Shown here: piece by piece, positions 42,655 to 54,299 of the stretch
Layout: each line of letters opens with the position of its first letter
Position numbering within the stretch: the first letter of the stretch is position 1
NCBI RefSeq assembly: GCF_003265705.1
Contig: NW_020312827.1
Location: 21,271,270-21,335,269 of the forward strand
Reading direction: 5' to 3'
Length of the DNA: 64,000 nt
From: Callorhinus ursinus
Taxonomy: Eukaryota > Chordata > Mammalia > Carnivora > Otariidae
The notes under the pieces: generated by a model
Database searches by the model: none
What the model saw: the letters and a program-made list of their open reading frames with translations, nothing else
Told to the model about the DNA's origin: nothing
Program-made: the position numbers and the translations under genes

Positions 42655-43920
42655 GGCTATTGGCATATGGGGAAGATTTTTAATTCCTGGTGCAAGATTA
42701 TGAACAATCCAGTAATCTCAATCACTTCTAGGAAGGAGAAGGGCTCATTTTTCTTTTTCCATTCTGCACCTTTTATTTTTGCTTATTCATCATGTTTTAA
42801 ATAAACAGACCAAAGAAAGTTGTTATTAAAGCCCTCCTTGGGCTTCTTGAATTTCAATTTTAAACCAGGTTCAAAATATTCTGGCAAAAATTAAAGGCAA
42901 CATTGAAAATGTTTACATAAATTTTAAATTGTGCAAAAAGTGATAAAACTAAAATGAGCTGAAAGAATGAGTAATAAGCATCTCCTCTTATCTTTGTCTT
43001 TTTATCATAATCAGTGATGATATGGGTTTTAAAAAACTGATTCTGAAGTACATTCCCTTTCCAGAGTATCTGCATTACACTTACTCTTCTAAATGTAATT
43101 TGTTAGAAGTTTAATGTTTACTTTTAAAAGTATGAAGGCTTATTAGCATGCTAATAAATAACATTTAATGTCTATTAACAGTACTTCTATATTTGCTCAT
43201 AAAATGGAATAGAAAAATATTACCTACAAGAGATTCCCTACCTTTACTACATTCTGAGTGTAATTGAAATCCCTAGTTCTCATTTCACTGTTAGAAAAGA
43301 ACTAATAAATTTGTCACCAGTAAAACAGGGGTGGGGGGGCCAGGCCTTTTATGAGCTCAGTAATGAATCTAACTCACACAGCCCAGACCTGAAAGACTTG
43401 GGAGATGAGCACAATAGAGGTGCCAGTTCGCTGTATAGCATCACAGCTAATTAAGTTTAGATCTTTGCTTTTCTTTACTCTTTTTTTCTGATATTTCCCC
43501 AGTGATATTGGCTGTATGTGCTTTAGCTGGCCTAATGTCAGACCCAGAAGTCAGAAGCAGTTGCAACTTACTTAAGAAAGGCATATGGCAAAAACATAAT
43601 CCCTTTGATTATATGGTAAATAACTATAAGAATGTGTACAAATAATGGTTTTTATGTGAACATGAAATTTTATTGTGATGTAGTATGTGTTTTGTTATAC
43701 CGTCACCTGACATCTGTTAAAAATAAGGTTCTGGAATGCTGTTCTGGCATGTGTAATTTTGAGCAAGAGGCTCTGAAACAGTTTTCCAGTGTAAACCCTA
43801 ACCTCCACCACACACAAAATATAGCCTTGGTGGTAATAAAAAAGGTATCGTCTGTATAGATAAATATATAAATATATACATAGTTTTTTAACGTGAATTT
43901 TAATTTGTTTTTGAGAGTAT
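42651..43920. other. No recognised feature
   Basis: Unique-looking AT-rich sequence, with no gene or assignable repeat. Confidence 0.4.
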
Positions 43921-43924
43921 AGAT

Positions 43925-44085
43925 TCCTTTGAGTCATATGGACCTGGATTACAGTCTAAACTCAATCATAATGTGGAATTCAACACATTTAATATCTTTG
44001 AGTCTATTTCTCTGACTATAAAATGAATGAAATTAGTAATATTCACCTATTGAGAGTTTGGGGGAGCATTAAATGAAAACATATT
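43925..44085 (+). mobile_element. MIR SINE, sense
   Basis: 'gacctggattacagtctaaa', 'ttgagtctatttctctgact', 'ataaaatgaatgaaattagt' and 'gagcattaaatgaaaaca' follow the MIR order. Confidence 0.65.
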
Positions 44086-44106
44086 TTCAGCGAATAATAA
44101 GCTTTT

Positions 44107-44292
44107 TTTAAAGATTTTATTTATTTATTTGAGAGAGAGAATGAGATAGAGAGCATGAGAGGGGAGAGGGTCAGAGGGAGAAGCAGACTCCCCGCTGAGC
44201 AGGGAGCTCAATGCGGGACCCGATCCCGGGACTCCAGGATCATGACCTGAGCCGAAGGCAGTCGCTTAACCAACTGAGCCACCCAGGCGCCC
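44107..44292 (-). mobile_element. CAN SINE, antisense, intact
   Basis: CTGGAGTCC-type antisense copy, head complement CAGTCGCTTAACCAACTGAG and GGCGCCC end. Exact 15-bp target duplication GAATAATAAGCTTTT at 44092-44106 and 44293-44307. Very close in sequence to the copies at 3343 and 20201. Confidence 0.97.
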
Positions 44293-44339
44293 GAATAATA
44301 AGCTTTTAATAAATAGTGTTGAGTTTTATGATACTGGTA

Positions 44340-44720
44340 TTTTAAAAGGATGTTTTTATTAACAGCCACAACACGCATACCATTCTCCCTTTTATTCCTG
44401 AAATTAAGCAAACCCTTTTCCTGTCCCAGGACCTTTGCATTTGCTACTTCCTCTCTCTGTAATGCTTTTCCCTTAGCTCTTTCAGTGATGAAAGAGTTTC
44501 AGCTCAAATGTCACCTCTTCGTGGGAACTTAACCTGACCAACCTGTCTAAAGTAAATCTCTGCCCTCACCCCCATCACGGTTTTTTGAGTATCTTATTTA
44601 TGTGTCTTCTCCTTTGGAATGTAAACTCCATGAAGGCAGAGAGAACGTATCTTCCTTGTTGATAACTGTGTACTCAATGCCCAACAAAGTGTCTGCCTCA
44701 ATAAATGTGAACGAATGGGT
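44340..44720 (+). mobile_element. L2 LINE 3' region, sense
   Basis: 'cctgtcccaggacctttgca', 'tcagctcaaatgtcacctct', 'ggaatgtaaactccatgaag' and 'cctcaataaatgtgaacgaa' are the hallmark order of the L2 3' end. No coding capacity. Confidence 0.8.
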
Positions 44721-44823
44721 GAATTAATTAAATGAATAAGTGAGTGGAAGGGACGGAAGGTGGGAGGGAGGAAAGACATTGGAAGGAAAGGAAAAAATGG
44801 TGGATAAAACGAATAGAGGACCA

Positions 44824-44841
44824 AAAAAAAAAAAAAAAAAA
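44824..44841. repeat. Poly-A tract
   Basis: Eighteen consecutive A residues with no SINE or L1 body on either side. Confidence 0.95.
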
Positions 44842-45088
44842 CTTTTATAGCCTGAGGAATGATTTATATTCTGGATATACGTATTTATGCATATACAACT
44901 TTTCAATGTTATTTTAAAGTTTAAAAGTTAGGTAAAAATTTTCTGGTTCCCGTTGTCTTTTCTTTCCCCTGGTCAGTGTGTTTTACCTTATCGTCTCCTT
45001 CCAGGAACGGGCAGGGGTTGTTTTGCTGTAGAGTGACCTCCCTCTGGGAGGCAGGAAGTAATTCCTATAGGCTGCCAGCACCTTAGAA

Positions 45089-45413
45089 CAGAGGGTTGCC
45101 AAACTGTTTGTAAAGGGCCAGATTCTAAATATTTTCAGTTTTACAGGCTATATGCTGTCTCCCAACGACTAACCTCTTACACTACAGACTGAAAGCAGCC
45201 ATAGACAATATGTAAAGAAATGAATGGGCTGTGTTCCAATAAAAATTATTTCGGGAAACTGAAATTTGAATTCCATGTAATTTTCACATGTCATAAAATA
45301 TTCTTTGATTTTTCTTGAGCCAAATAAAAGTGTAAAAACCATTTTTAGCTCGTGAGCCTATAAAAACAAGTGGCAGGTTAGAATGGCTTAGTGTCCCACT
45401 TTGCTGACCCCTG
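45089..45413 (-). mobile_element. hAT (MER1-group) DNA transposon, complete ends
   Basis: 325-bp copy with termini CAGAGGGTTGCCAAAC and TTTGCTGACCCCTG (imperfect inverted repeats). A perfect 8-bp target duplication CCTTAGAA at 45081-45088 and 45414-45421 is diagnostic of hAT. Internal text 'taaagggccagattctaaat', 'tacaggctatatgctgtctc' and 'aaagaaatgaatgggctgtg' is that of a common non-autonomous mammalian hAT family. No transposase. Confidence 0.85.
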
Positions 45414-45780
45414 CCTTAGAATGAACTAGTTTAATGGTTTCCTATCCCATGATTGTTTGCCTTCGAAAAGATGAACTGGAGTGGGAGGAGGCAAAGAATA
45501 CATTTCTATTGGTAGAATTTTTAATAATTTCGCAAATGGAAGGAAAGCATAATTTTGAGTAGTCAGACCTTCCTGAACTCCTAAAAGCACATTACATCAG
45601 TGCTGTATTATCCACAAGTAAGGTGGTGAGTGTTAAAAGTAGCTTTCATGACTGGTTAAAACTGCCCAGGTGTGTCCATTAGCAAGCTCGCACCTTATTT
45701 ATTCCTTTGTATCATAGACTTTGGAATTTAGGATTAGTTACTTCTAAGGATGTTTGAAAGCAAGACAGTGTGAGGCTACT

Positions 45781-45826
45781 TTAGCTCTATAATCCTGAAG
45801 AATTTTAGCTCTATAATCCTGAAGAA
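45781..45826. repeat. 24-bp tandem duplication
   Basis: TTAGCTCTATAATCCTGAAG AA occurs at 45781-45802 and exactly again at 45805-45826. Confidence 0.95.
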
Positions 45827-46081
45827 TAAAATGCTTAAAATTTCAAGTAATGATTTCCCTAAAATTTGTGTGTTTAGGTTGGGTAAGGAATTATTTGGGG
45901 AAGACATTTTAAGAGCACAGTGTGATATCATTTTCTAAATGCAGAAATTAAAAATTTAGTAGAAATTATTGTAGTCCTATTAGTGTTATTTTTATAGCTA
46001 TGACTATTTATAGTGCTTTAGAATATTTTAAGACAATGGAGCTTTCCAACTTTTTTCTTTACTCACATCTCTCTTAAACAG

Positions 46082-46171
46082 CCAAAGCAACTGTTTAAAA
46101 TTCCACCTTGGGAAGATGCTAGTCAGACTTCAATGAAAAATCAGAATGAAGCTCAATTTGAAGAAAAATCA
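46082..46171 (+). CDS. Candidate exon (possible cassette exon)
   Basis: A strong acceptor (pyrimidine-rich TTTTTTCTTTACTCACATCT then CTCTTAAACAG) leads into a 30-codon open block starting PKQLFKIPPWEDASQ and ending NEAQFEEKS. The most coherent end is 46171 before GTTAAG, a weak donor; GTAGGA at 46188 is an alternative giving 106 bp. At 90 bp it keeps the frame between the exons at 32909 and 54276, as an optional exon would. The frame closes at a TAG about 30 bases further on. The protein is not recognised. Confidence 0.4.
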
Positions 46172-46189
46172 GTTAAGTATTTCATGGGT

Positions 46190-48201
46190 AGGAATATTTA
46201 GGATATTTGGAACTAAATAGTCAAACCACGTCTACTTAATTTTAGGACATGTAGGGTAAGTCAGCCTTCAGGTATGTATCTCAGCAGTATAAGAAGAAAC
46301 TAAATTGTTGGGGCTTTTCCTTGGTTTTCTTGGATACTAAGAATAGTGCACCATTGATGGTCTGAGTACCGATAATCTGAGGTTAGTTTTAAATCCTTTA
46401 ACTATCTTTCCCTCCCCACCTGTGCTTGTATATCAGGAAATGGAGATTCATAATAGTTTTAATCTTAGTCAAACTGAAGAGGAGACAAGAAAAAGCTAAC
46501 TCATGTCAGCCAAATATATTATTTTAAAACCATCTGCTTATGTCTGATTATCCTTACCAACAGTCTGTCTCTTTAGTATAGAACAGTGAGAGGTAACTAT
46601 ACAGAAGCCCACAGAAGGAATGGGGGAATGAGGGTGAGAGAGCCTCTAAAACTTGTTCCTTGTGCTTTAATTCCTGAAAACACTTGAGTAAATAACTGCA
46701 TGTAAATTGAGATGTGAATTATTCGAATTGCTCAAAGGTAAGCAATTTAATTCCCAAAGCGGACTGTACCATTTAATGACTCAGCTTGTGACATGCGTGA
46801 TAGTCAACAACGAAGTGCTGCGATTCAGATATTCAGGAAGAAGGAGCTCGGGACAGTGGGTTCCATGGTTATGTGGGTTTCTCTGTGAATATTCTTCACC
46901 TACAAGTCTGGAAGATGTGTGTCCTTGAGGGATTCAGAGGAGATGTCAGCCTCAGGGAGTCTCATTAGGCCAGCTGTGCTTGCTGACAGTCAGATACACA
47001 CCCTGAAAAAAACATATCCAATTGTTTTCCACAAGTTCTCCATGGCACAAACCTACTCATAAATTATGCCATAATCACTGCTGCACTGTAATTTGCATAT
47101 GAGTTCAGAGCATATTCAGCTGATATATGACTAACCTCACCACTGGAGACCTGTACTTTATTTTTTAAAATGTAAATCCTTGGGGGAAAAATATATGGTA
47201 TGTTGGTTCCTGGGTCGTTGGCTTTCTCCCCCAACTATTCAGCTGTTGTGCCTGCATCTCTTTTTGGGGACGGTCAGTCTTTGCAATTACATTGGTTGTC
47301 ATTTGCATTGCCCCTAACCACCATCATAGCCTTTATGGTATCTGCAAATAATTTTTAGTTGTTCCCCAGTCCAGATGTCATTCACTGAACTCTTGTTACC
47401 TGTTACCAGCAGGTTTACCATGGAATTGAGCAGTTCTGGGAGAAAGAAGGTTCATTTGGTTTGTACTCCTATCCTAGTCTAGGCACCTGTGCGCCACATT
47501 ACATTGTGCATTAAAGAAAGATCTTAACATGATTCTTTATTTTAAAGGGGTGGGGGGGAAGAAACCTCATTGCTTTGCTCCATTATCTGAAACATAAAGG
47601 GTAAATGTGAGATTTTTTTGGTTTTAGTGTTACACAGTTGAAGTGTTTACAGGGATTTCAAGCAAAACCCTACTTTGCCTCTCAGGCTGCATTTTCCAGC
47701 ATGAAATCCGTTGAAACAAATCAACAGAGCCCCATTTCCCTATCTTTCTCTTCATCTTCCCTGCCCCACCCCCACCCCAACAAACACATGCACACATCCC
47801 ACTTCAGGGTAAGTGCAATCTCAGACTTCTCTGAACAAGGTCAAACAGAGACACAAACAGTGTCAGAGTAGAAGGGTTGGTGATTGCCTCATAACAAGAC
47901 TGCAAACCCACAATGCCACCTGGCAGTGTTGCTGAGGAACCCTACAGAAGAACAGCTGGCTGTCTCAGTCTGATCACGACAGTGGTAATGGATGAAAGAA
48001 CAGAGCAGAAATGTGGAGCACATATTTTGATTCTGTTCGTAAATCCTTCTTCTGATTCTATCAGGGATTTGCCACACCCTGAGTGAAAAGCAGGTAACAA
48101 GGAGTGTTACTGGATACTCCCTCTAGGCTAGGAAATGATACATCCCTTTAAACTGGCTTTTCTTGATAAGTCAAAGTGTTGGGGAGTTGGACTGAGGAGG
48201 G
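46190..48201. other. Unique sequence; possible conserved element at 47010-47160
   Basis: No repeat assigned. The part at 47010-47160 ('cataaattatgccataatca', 'gcactgtaatttgcatatga') is dense in homeodomain/POU-like words (TAATTTGCATATGA) and could be regulatory. Frames at 46707-46928 and 47638-47871 are unremarkable. Confidence 0.3.
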
Positions 48202-48217
48202 TTATTGACAACTTTCT

Positions 48218-48446
48218 TTTTTTTAATTATGTTCATTTAGCCAGCATATAGTACATCGCAAGTTTTTGTTGTAGTGTTCAACGATTCATCAGTTGCATAT
48301 AACACCCAATGCTCATCCCAACACGTGCCCTCCTTAATACCCATCACCCAGTCACCCCATTCCCCCACCCTTCTCCCTTATGTGAACTTCAGAGTCCAGT
48401 CTTGCATGGTTTGTCTCTCTCTCTGATTTTTTCCCATTCAGTTTTA
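48218..48446 (-). mobile_element. LINE-1 3' end, antisense, short insertion
   Basis: 229 bp: T-rich start, 'catttagccagcatatagta', 'tgttcaacgattcatcagtt', 'aacacccaatgctcatccca', 'ccttaatacccatcacccag'. An exact 16-bp target duplication TTATTGACAACTTTCT lies at 48202-48217 and 48447-48462. 5' truncation leaves only the 3' UTR. Confidence 0.92.
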
Positions 48447-48462
48447 TTATTGACAACTTTCT

Positions 48463-51373
48463 AGACCAAATCTTGATGCCTTGCTGTGGTTTTCTTTTCA
48501 GTATTTCTGTGTTGTTACTTTGGATCCTGTAGTAGATTATTTGAAAGGATACTTAAGCAGCTAGTGAAATGAATGAACAAGGATAGACTACAGGTATCCA
48601 GTGACAGGTGAAATGAAATCTGCCTGGTTGGGAAACCACTGCATGCTGCTCTCAGGCCACTCTTTCTAGTTTGTCTTAAGTGTAGAGTAATTTTGTCTGA
48701 CTTTTAGTAGATAAGGTGCGATTTTACTTACAGATCATTGATTCATTTGGTATATTCAAAGTCAACTTAGGCTATATTTTAAAACTTTTTTTGGTGTTGC
48801 AACATTAAGGTGGTTTGCAGTTTTTAGCTCTTTATTTTAATTTATTTTAAATCACTATGTAAAACATTCATTTTTTTTGTGATGACTCAAAGGACTTTTC
48901 TTTTTCTTTCATTTTAATATCTTGAATTTTAGAAAAGAATATACTTGGAATTGTTTTGAGCTCTTTTAATTATTAAAAAATGGTGGACAATGTCTTAAAT
49001 GTAATGGATTGCCTTGTGGAAATTCATAGGGAAAAAATGCACATAGTTGTATTTCATTTTATATCACTTATATAGGAAATAGCAAGTAAAGTGTGAGTAT
49101 TGAGTAAACAGAATTAACATTGACAGGAAAAATGCCACACAGTGGTATCTCTGGGTGAAGCCAAGTAGATTTTTCTTTCAGAAGAGAGGCTTTTTGCTTT
49201 TGGCACAGTAATGGAGGGAGTCCCCATTGTTGGTCTTTGTTTTTGAAAATTATTTGTCCATCATGGTCTTTCAGTTCCAGAGAAGTTTTCAGAATTTTTC
49301 TATAGTCTTAAAGATCCTTAGACTTGGAAGAGTGAGAGACTCTTTTTATATTCTTATACCAGTATTGTGCATTTTCATTTGTCAATGGATATATGTAAAG
49401 CATTCTTGGAAAATGCTGTATAATTGTGATAAAGTCACTAGGCCTGTTCAACTATACTACCAGAGGTAAAACTCTGATTATTTAGACTTACAAGGCCTCT
49501 AATTCATCTCTTAGGTGGGATGGATGAATGAATGTGTCTCATTGATTGGCTGTGTTAAATCAAACTGTTAATGATCAGGGATTCAGATACCAGCGCTCCA
49601 TATAGCACTCATTTTCTAATTTGGTCTACAAATATTTGCCCATCTCCAATGATGCTAATGAATTTGCCTCGGTTCAGTCATAAATTCCAATGTACAACCC
49701 ACTGTGACCAGGCAGAAAAGGCATATATACAGCTCAAGGCAGGTTACTAACCTGATCATAAAAAGTTAAAATACATCTTTTTATAGTATATATGCTATAG
49801 ACCTCTTCTAAAATATGCCTTTCCCTTCTTGATCTGCCAAACCCTTTACAGTGTGTTATCTAGCGGCATTATTGACACTCAGAAATTGTGGGTAATACTC
49901 ACATTATAAAGAATAACTAGCACTTTACTTTGGAACTCAATGGCTATACAGTGACTACATGTATAATCTTCTAGAGTAAACATTCAATAATTGTTGCCAT
50001 TTTAGGTGTTTCTTAGGCTGTTTCGCTCCCTGGATAGAATGAAAGAATAGTCACAAAAAATCAATAGCAACAAAATGGGATTCCCCCCCCCAAGAACTTT
50101 TTTCTTCAAAACATTGAAGGTATTTTCCCTTTGATTTTGTTTAACCTTCCACTCCCAATTATTTCTTTCTTTTTTATTGGTGTTATTTATCCAGAAATAC
50201 TTCATATAGGAGAAATCAATAGATTTAACTTAATAAAATGATTTATTTGTATAATATTCTTACAGCTTGTTTCAAGTGTTTTTGTTGGGGATAAAAGTAC
50301 TTGAAGGCCTCTGAGAGTCTACAGTTATCCTAAAAGTGTATGCAGAATTATGTGTATGTTGTGGATAATGTACATTTTTCTGGGGAGAAGATCAAGTTTC
50401 ATCAGGCTCTCAAAGTCCCTGACTACAAAAATAAGAACGACTGATGTATTAAAACCACCCGAAATAGCATGACTCTAAGTCATCTTGGCTATTTCTGGAG
50501 GCTGTCTTCCCTCTTGGCTCCTCCTACCTTCTAATCCCTCTTTGAATGTCCCAATACTTTTCAGGATCCAAGTATGGGAGTGTGTGTTCATGGTGGGGGA
50601 GGGGGTGAGTGTTGAACCTTCAGGTTGAGCTTGAAGATAAAATCTGTTGAAATGAAAATTGGAAATTCAACAACAAAAACAACAAAACACTGTGTACTTC
50701 TGGTGAGAGGGGGAGAGGTGAAGAAGCATAGAATTTACTGTGCTGTACTTATGTGTTCATTCTAGGACATATCCTGGCATTTGTTTCATGGACTGTATCA
50801 GTGCTACAGTACTGGCTTAAGTTACCTCTATTTTAATAAGAAGAACCAGAAAGGAAGTGTGGACAGCTTGTTTGAGAATAAATATTTGCAGTAGCCTAAT
50901 TCTTTTATATACAGAATTATAACAGCTAACCTTATCTGCCAAAAAAGAAGTCAACCGTTTACATTTTCAAAGCATTTCTTAACTTTTAAAAGCAAGTTAG
51001 TAAGTCCATAAAGATCAGGAGTATTCTTTTTACTGATAGCCTACAATTAAGACCAAACAACTGCACAGTTTAGACGAAGCTCCCTAATTGGCAGTGATGG
51101 CTGGTATTCTGTTAGCTGCTGTTGATTGGCAAATGGAATTATTGAAATTCAGGTTAATGAACTGAATTGCCTAATGCCCTAATTTTCTCATTTTGGTAAC
51201 ATATCACATTTTTCATAAGAAAGCTATCTCAGTACCAATTTGGAATGAAGTAGCTTATAGATAAAAAGATGTAAGTAAATTGCATTGAAGTAAATCATTT
51301 CTTCATCTTTGTATTTTAACAAAATGGAGTTTTCTTGGACCATTTGTGTTCATAGTCTTAAAGACTAGGCACA
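48463..51373. other. Mostly unique sequence, possible regulatory blocks
   Basis: No gene or repeat was assigned. Two blocks look dense in homeodomain-like AT words: 49540-49720 ('atgatgctaatgaatttgcc', 'tcataaattccaatgtacaa') and 51060-51250 ('ctccctaattggcagtgatg', 'aggttaatgaactgaattgc'). A poly-C run lies at 50083-50092. This is inferred from composition only. Confidence 0.3.
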
Positions 51374-51742
51374 TGTCTTAGCTTGGATTGCTACACCAAA
51401 TTACCGCAGACTGGGTGGCTTAAACAACCACAAACATTTCTCGCAGGTGTGGAGGCTGAGGAGTCCGAGATCAAGGAGCTGGCAGATTCGGTCCTTGGCG
51501 AGGGCCTTCTTCCTGGCTTGTAGATGGCCATCTTTTCTCATTATGTCCTTACATGACAGAGAGCAAAAGGAGAAGCAAACATTCTCTCTCTTCTTAAAGG
51601 ACACTGATCCCATCATGAAGACAAGGCTCTGTCCTCATGACCTAATTACCTCCCAGAGGTCCCATCTCTAAATGCCATGGCACTGGAGACTAGGGTTTCA
51701 ATCCATGAATTCTGTGAGGATATGAACATGCAGTCCATGACA
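51374..51742 (-). mobile_element. MaLR-type solo LTR, antisense, second copy
   Basis: TGTCTTAGCTTGGATTGCTA start and GTCCATGACA end. In between are 'gactgggtggcttaaacaac', 'tggcagattcggtccttggc', 'gcctcctcatgacc'-like text (tgtcctcatgacctaattac) and 'agggtttcaatccatgaatt'. Same layout as the copy at 41197. Ancient, non-coding, no internal retroviral region nearby. Confidence 0.8.
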
Positions 51743-52950
51743 GTGTGTATTTCTTTTAAAGTCTTGTAACAAATATTCAAGTAAAATGAAGACACTAATA
51801 CCTAAATTATATTAGTTTATCTTTGCCAGACATGGAGATCTGAATTAAGACAGACAAAATTTAATTAAATTCTATTATTTTGACATCATATGAAAACTCT
51901 GATTTCAAACTAGCTTTATGTGTGCTTTGAAAACTAGCTGTACGTTTGCTTTTAAAATGTGCTAATCCTAAATAATATGAGCCCATAAATATATGGTATG
52001 GGGAAAACTTAAGACCCAAATTGTGGCTGTAAATATTTTGAGCCTTCCAAGATGGTTCATATAAATGTGATACTGCCCAAAGGCTATTTCTGTCTTTGTA
52101 AGGTATCTAATGAGGTTCTTCTGTTCAATCTGCAAAGGATGATAAAGCATTGCTGAATGGTATTGTCCCAGATGGACTGTGAATAAGATGCCTGGTAACA
52201 ACAGATCAAAGCCCCCTTGAGGCATTATTATATGCATTTATTATGAAGCATTCAAAAGTGACAGTACACAAGTCACCAACAAAACAGCAGTTATTTCATG
52301 AAAATTATGGGGGCGAGGGTGAAGTTCTCTCAAGTATGCCAACAAAATGCAATTAAACAGATTATATTGCTGAGAACAGTCTGCTTTGGGCTGATTTTGC
52401 ATAATATATTCATTTCACTTGTACCCACATAACCAAATGTTTAAAGGGTAGAAATGTTCAACTCAGTTTCCCAATCTGAGAGTGGGAGGTCGGATTGTGG
52501 AAGTCCTCAAAGGCAAGGCCTATATGTGTTAGGTAAGGCTGGGAGTGCGGCCATGAGCGCCAAGTTCTTGCTGCTCCTAAGTGTTCTGTGTCCACTTGGG
52601 TCCCTTGTAGGTTTACCGAGAGATCTTAGCTGAGTGGCTCTCTGTACCAGTTCCCCACTTTGCTTCTTAGGCAAAATTAATTTGATTAAACGAAAAGGAA
52701 ATCCAGATGTCACACATCTCCCATTGCTTAAAATGAGAGAAAAGAAGGAAAAGTGGCCTTGATCTTCCCAAAAAAGATGGCTATTTTCTTTTTTTTTTTT
52801 ATTGATATTTTTAATTTCAAGATGCTGGAACATTCCAGAAGGCAGAATATACAAATCAGATATTTTGTCCTTTCAGAATACTGGAAAAATCCAAAATATA
52901 GCTTATTTAAAGGATTTGTCTTAATATCAAGGGAAAAATTATTTTTAGTG
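51743..52950. other. No recognised feature
   Basis: Unique-looking. A poly-T run lies at 52788-52800. Open frames (51968-52237 minus, 52507-52854 minus) have no identifiable domain. Confidence 0.4.
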
Positions 52951-52955
52951 TAAGT

Positions 52956-53538
52956 TTTTTTTTAATTTTATTATGTTATGTTAATCACCATACATTACAT
53001 CATTAGTTTTTGATGTAGTGTTCCATGATTCATTGTTTGCGTATAACACCCAGTGCTCCATTCAATACATGCCCTCTTTAATACCTATCACCAGGCTAGC
53101 CCATCCCCCCATCCCCCATCACCCGCCCCTCTAGAACTCTCAATTTGTTTCTCAGAGTCCATATTCTCTCGTGGTTCGTCTCTCCCTCCGACTTCCCCCA
53201 CTTCATTTTTCCCTTCCTACTATCTTTTTTTTTTTTTTTTAACATATAATGTATTATTTGTTTCAGAGGTACAGGTCTGTGATTCATCAGTCTTGTACAA
53301 TTCACAGTGCTCACCATAGCACATACCCTCCCCAATGTCTATCACTCATCCCTCCCACCCCCCCCACCACTCCAGCAACCCTCAGTTTGTTTCCTGACAT
53401 TAAGAATTCCTTAGATCAGTGAGATCATATGATACTTGTCTTTCCCTGATTGACTTATTTCACTCAGCATAATACCCTCCAGTTCCATCCACGTCATTGC
53501 AAATGGCAAGATTTCGTGTTTTTTTTATGGCCATTTTC
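52956..53538 (-). mobile_element. LINE-1 3' end, antisense
   Basis: Poly-T start, then the young carnivore L1 3' UTR reversed: 'taatcaccatacattacatc', 'catgattcattgtttgcgta', 'aacacccagtgctccattca', 'ttgtttctcagagtccatat', then 'catataatgtattatttgtt' and 'ttgcaaatggcaagatttcg', where it is truncated. It matches the same family as the twin-primed copy at 5030-6777. No clear target duplication. Confidence 0.9.
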
Positions 53539-54275
53539 TTAAATCTTCAGACTCTCTTCTCTCATATTCAGCCTCTTTTAATTGGTAAAGACTTCCTGTA
53601 GGTAGCTGTCAGCTCTGAAAAGAGTCGAGAATACAGCTGTCGCTTTGCGAATGCAACCATTTACCTAGTCATTTAACTTTGTAGCAATATTGTCTGTAGA
53701 ACCTTGGAAGATACTATAGATGGAGAAGGCCCATCTGGGTTCAAGATTGCCTGCATGTGACATCTTTCTTATTTATTTTTCCTGCCTTGTTTCAGTTAAC
53801 AAATTACTTCTTAATTTGAATTGATGAAATTATGTATGAACTTTACTTTCCAAGTCACACTTTGTACTGTGTACCTGAGCGCTGGTATGTGTACCAAAGT
53901 CCTTTTTTATATCACTACTATCATCTAGTTGTTCATATATTCAAATGTATGTAATACTTATAAATCCTTAAGTAGATAAATCATTTTACCAATGCAAAAG
54001 TCTTAAGGTTTATCCCATTTAGTCACTGTATATGAGTTTATGATATTTACCGTTAAATAAAACCTGCGGTCCGAACACTAACTGAGATGAGGAGTACAGT
54101 GGTTCTTTCATGACTCTTTCTACTGTAGAAATCATCCTGAGTAGGAGTTTTCATTCTTTGAGATTTTCAAAATTTATTACTAATAGAGGATAAGTAGAAA
54201 ATCTGAAAATTAAGTAAACTTGAAATGATTTTAATAGCTTTGTTTTTATAATTCTGCATTATGCTTTATTTGCAG
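53539..54275. other. Unique sequence upstream of microexon
   Basis: No repeat or gene signal apart from the acceptor of the microexon: TTTGTTTTTATAATTCTGCA then TTATGCTTTATTTGCAG. Confidence 0.4.
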
Positions 54276-54299
54276 GACCGTCTAAATGCATTAGAAACG
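54276..54299 (+). CDS. Candidate 24-bp microexon
   Basis: CTTTATTTGCAG acceptor, 24 exon bases encoding DRLNALET in phase 0, and a perfect donor ACG|GTAAGTT. The length is a multiple of three. The sequence continues the coiled-coil character of the exon at 32909, giving ...EEMESLQ-DRLNALET when joined directly. It is either a real neuronal-type microexon or a chance splice-like site; the gene is unknown. Confidence 0.5.

Noticed and set aside
42529..42804. 91-residue frame of repeated VC dipeptides
   Set aside because: Translation of a TG microsatellite with an N gap inside.
47638..47871. 77-residue frame with a GGTAAGTG donor-like site near 47810
   Set aside because: The pyrimidine-rich text before the donor has no clear acceptor and the frame has no recognisable domain.
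41197..51742. Endogenous retrovirus with coding regions between the two MaLR LTRs
   Set aside because: The two LTRs share orientation but are 10 kb apart, and the DNA between holds unrelated MIR, L2, SINE and hAT elements and a candidate exon; they are independent solo LTRs.
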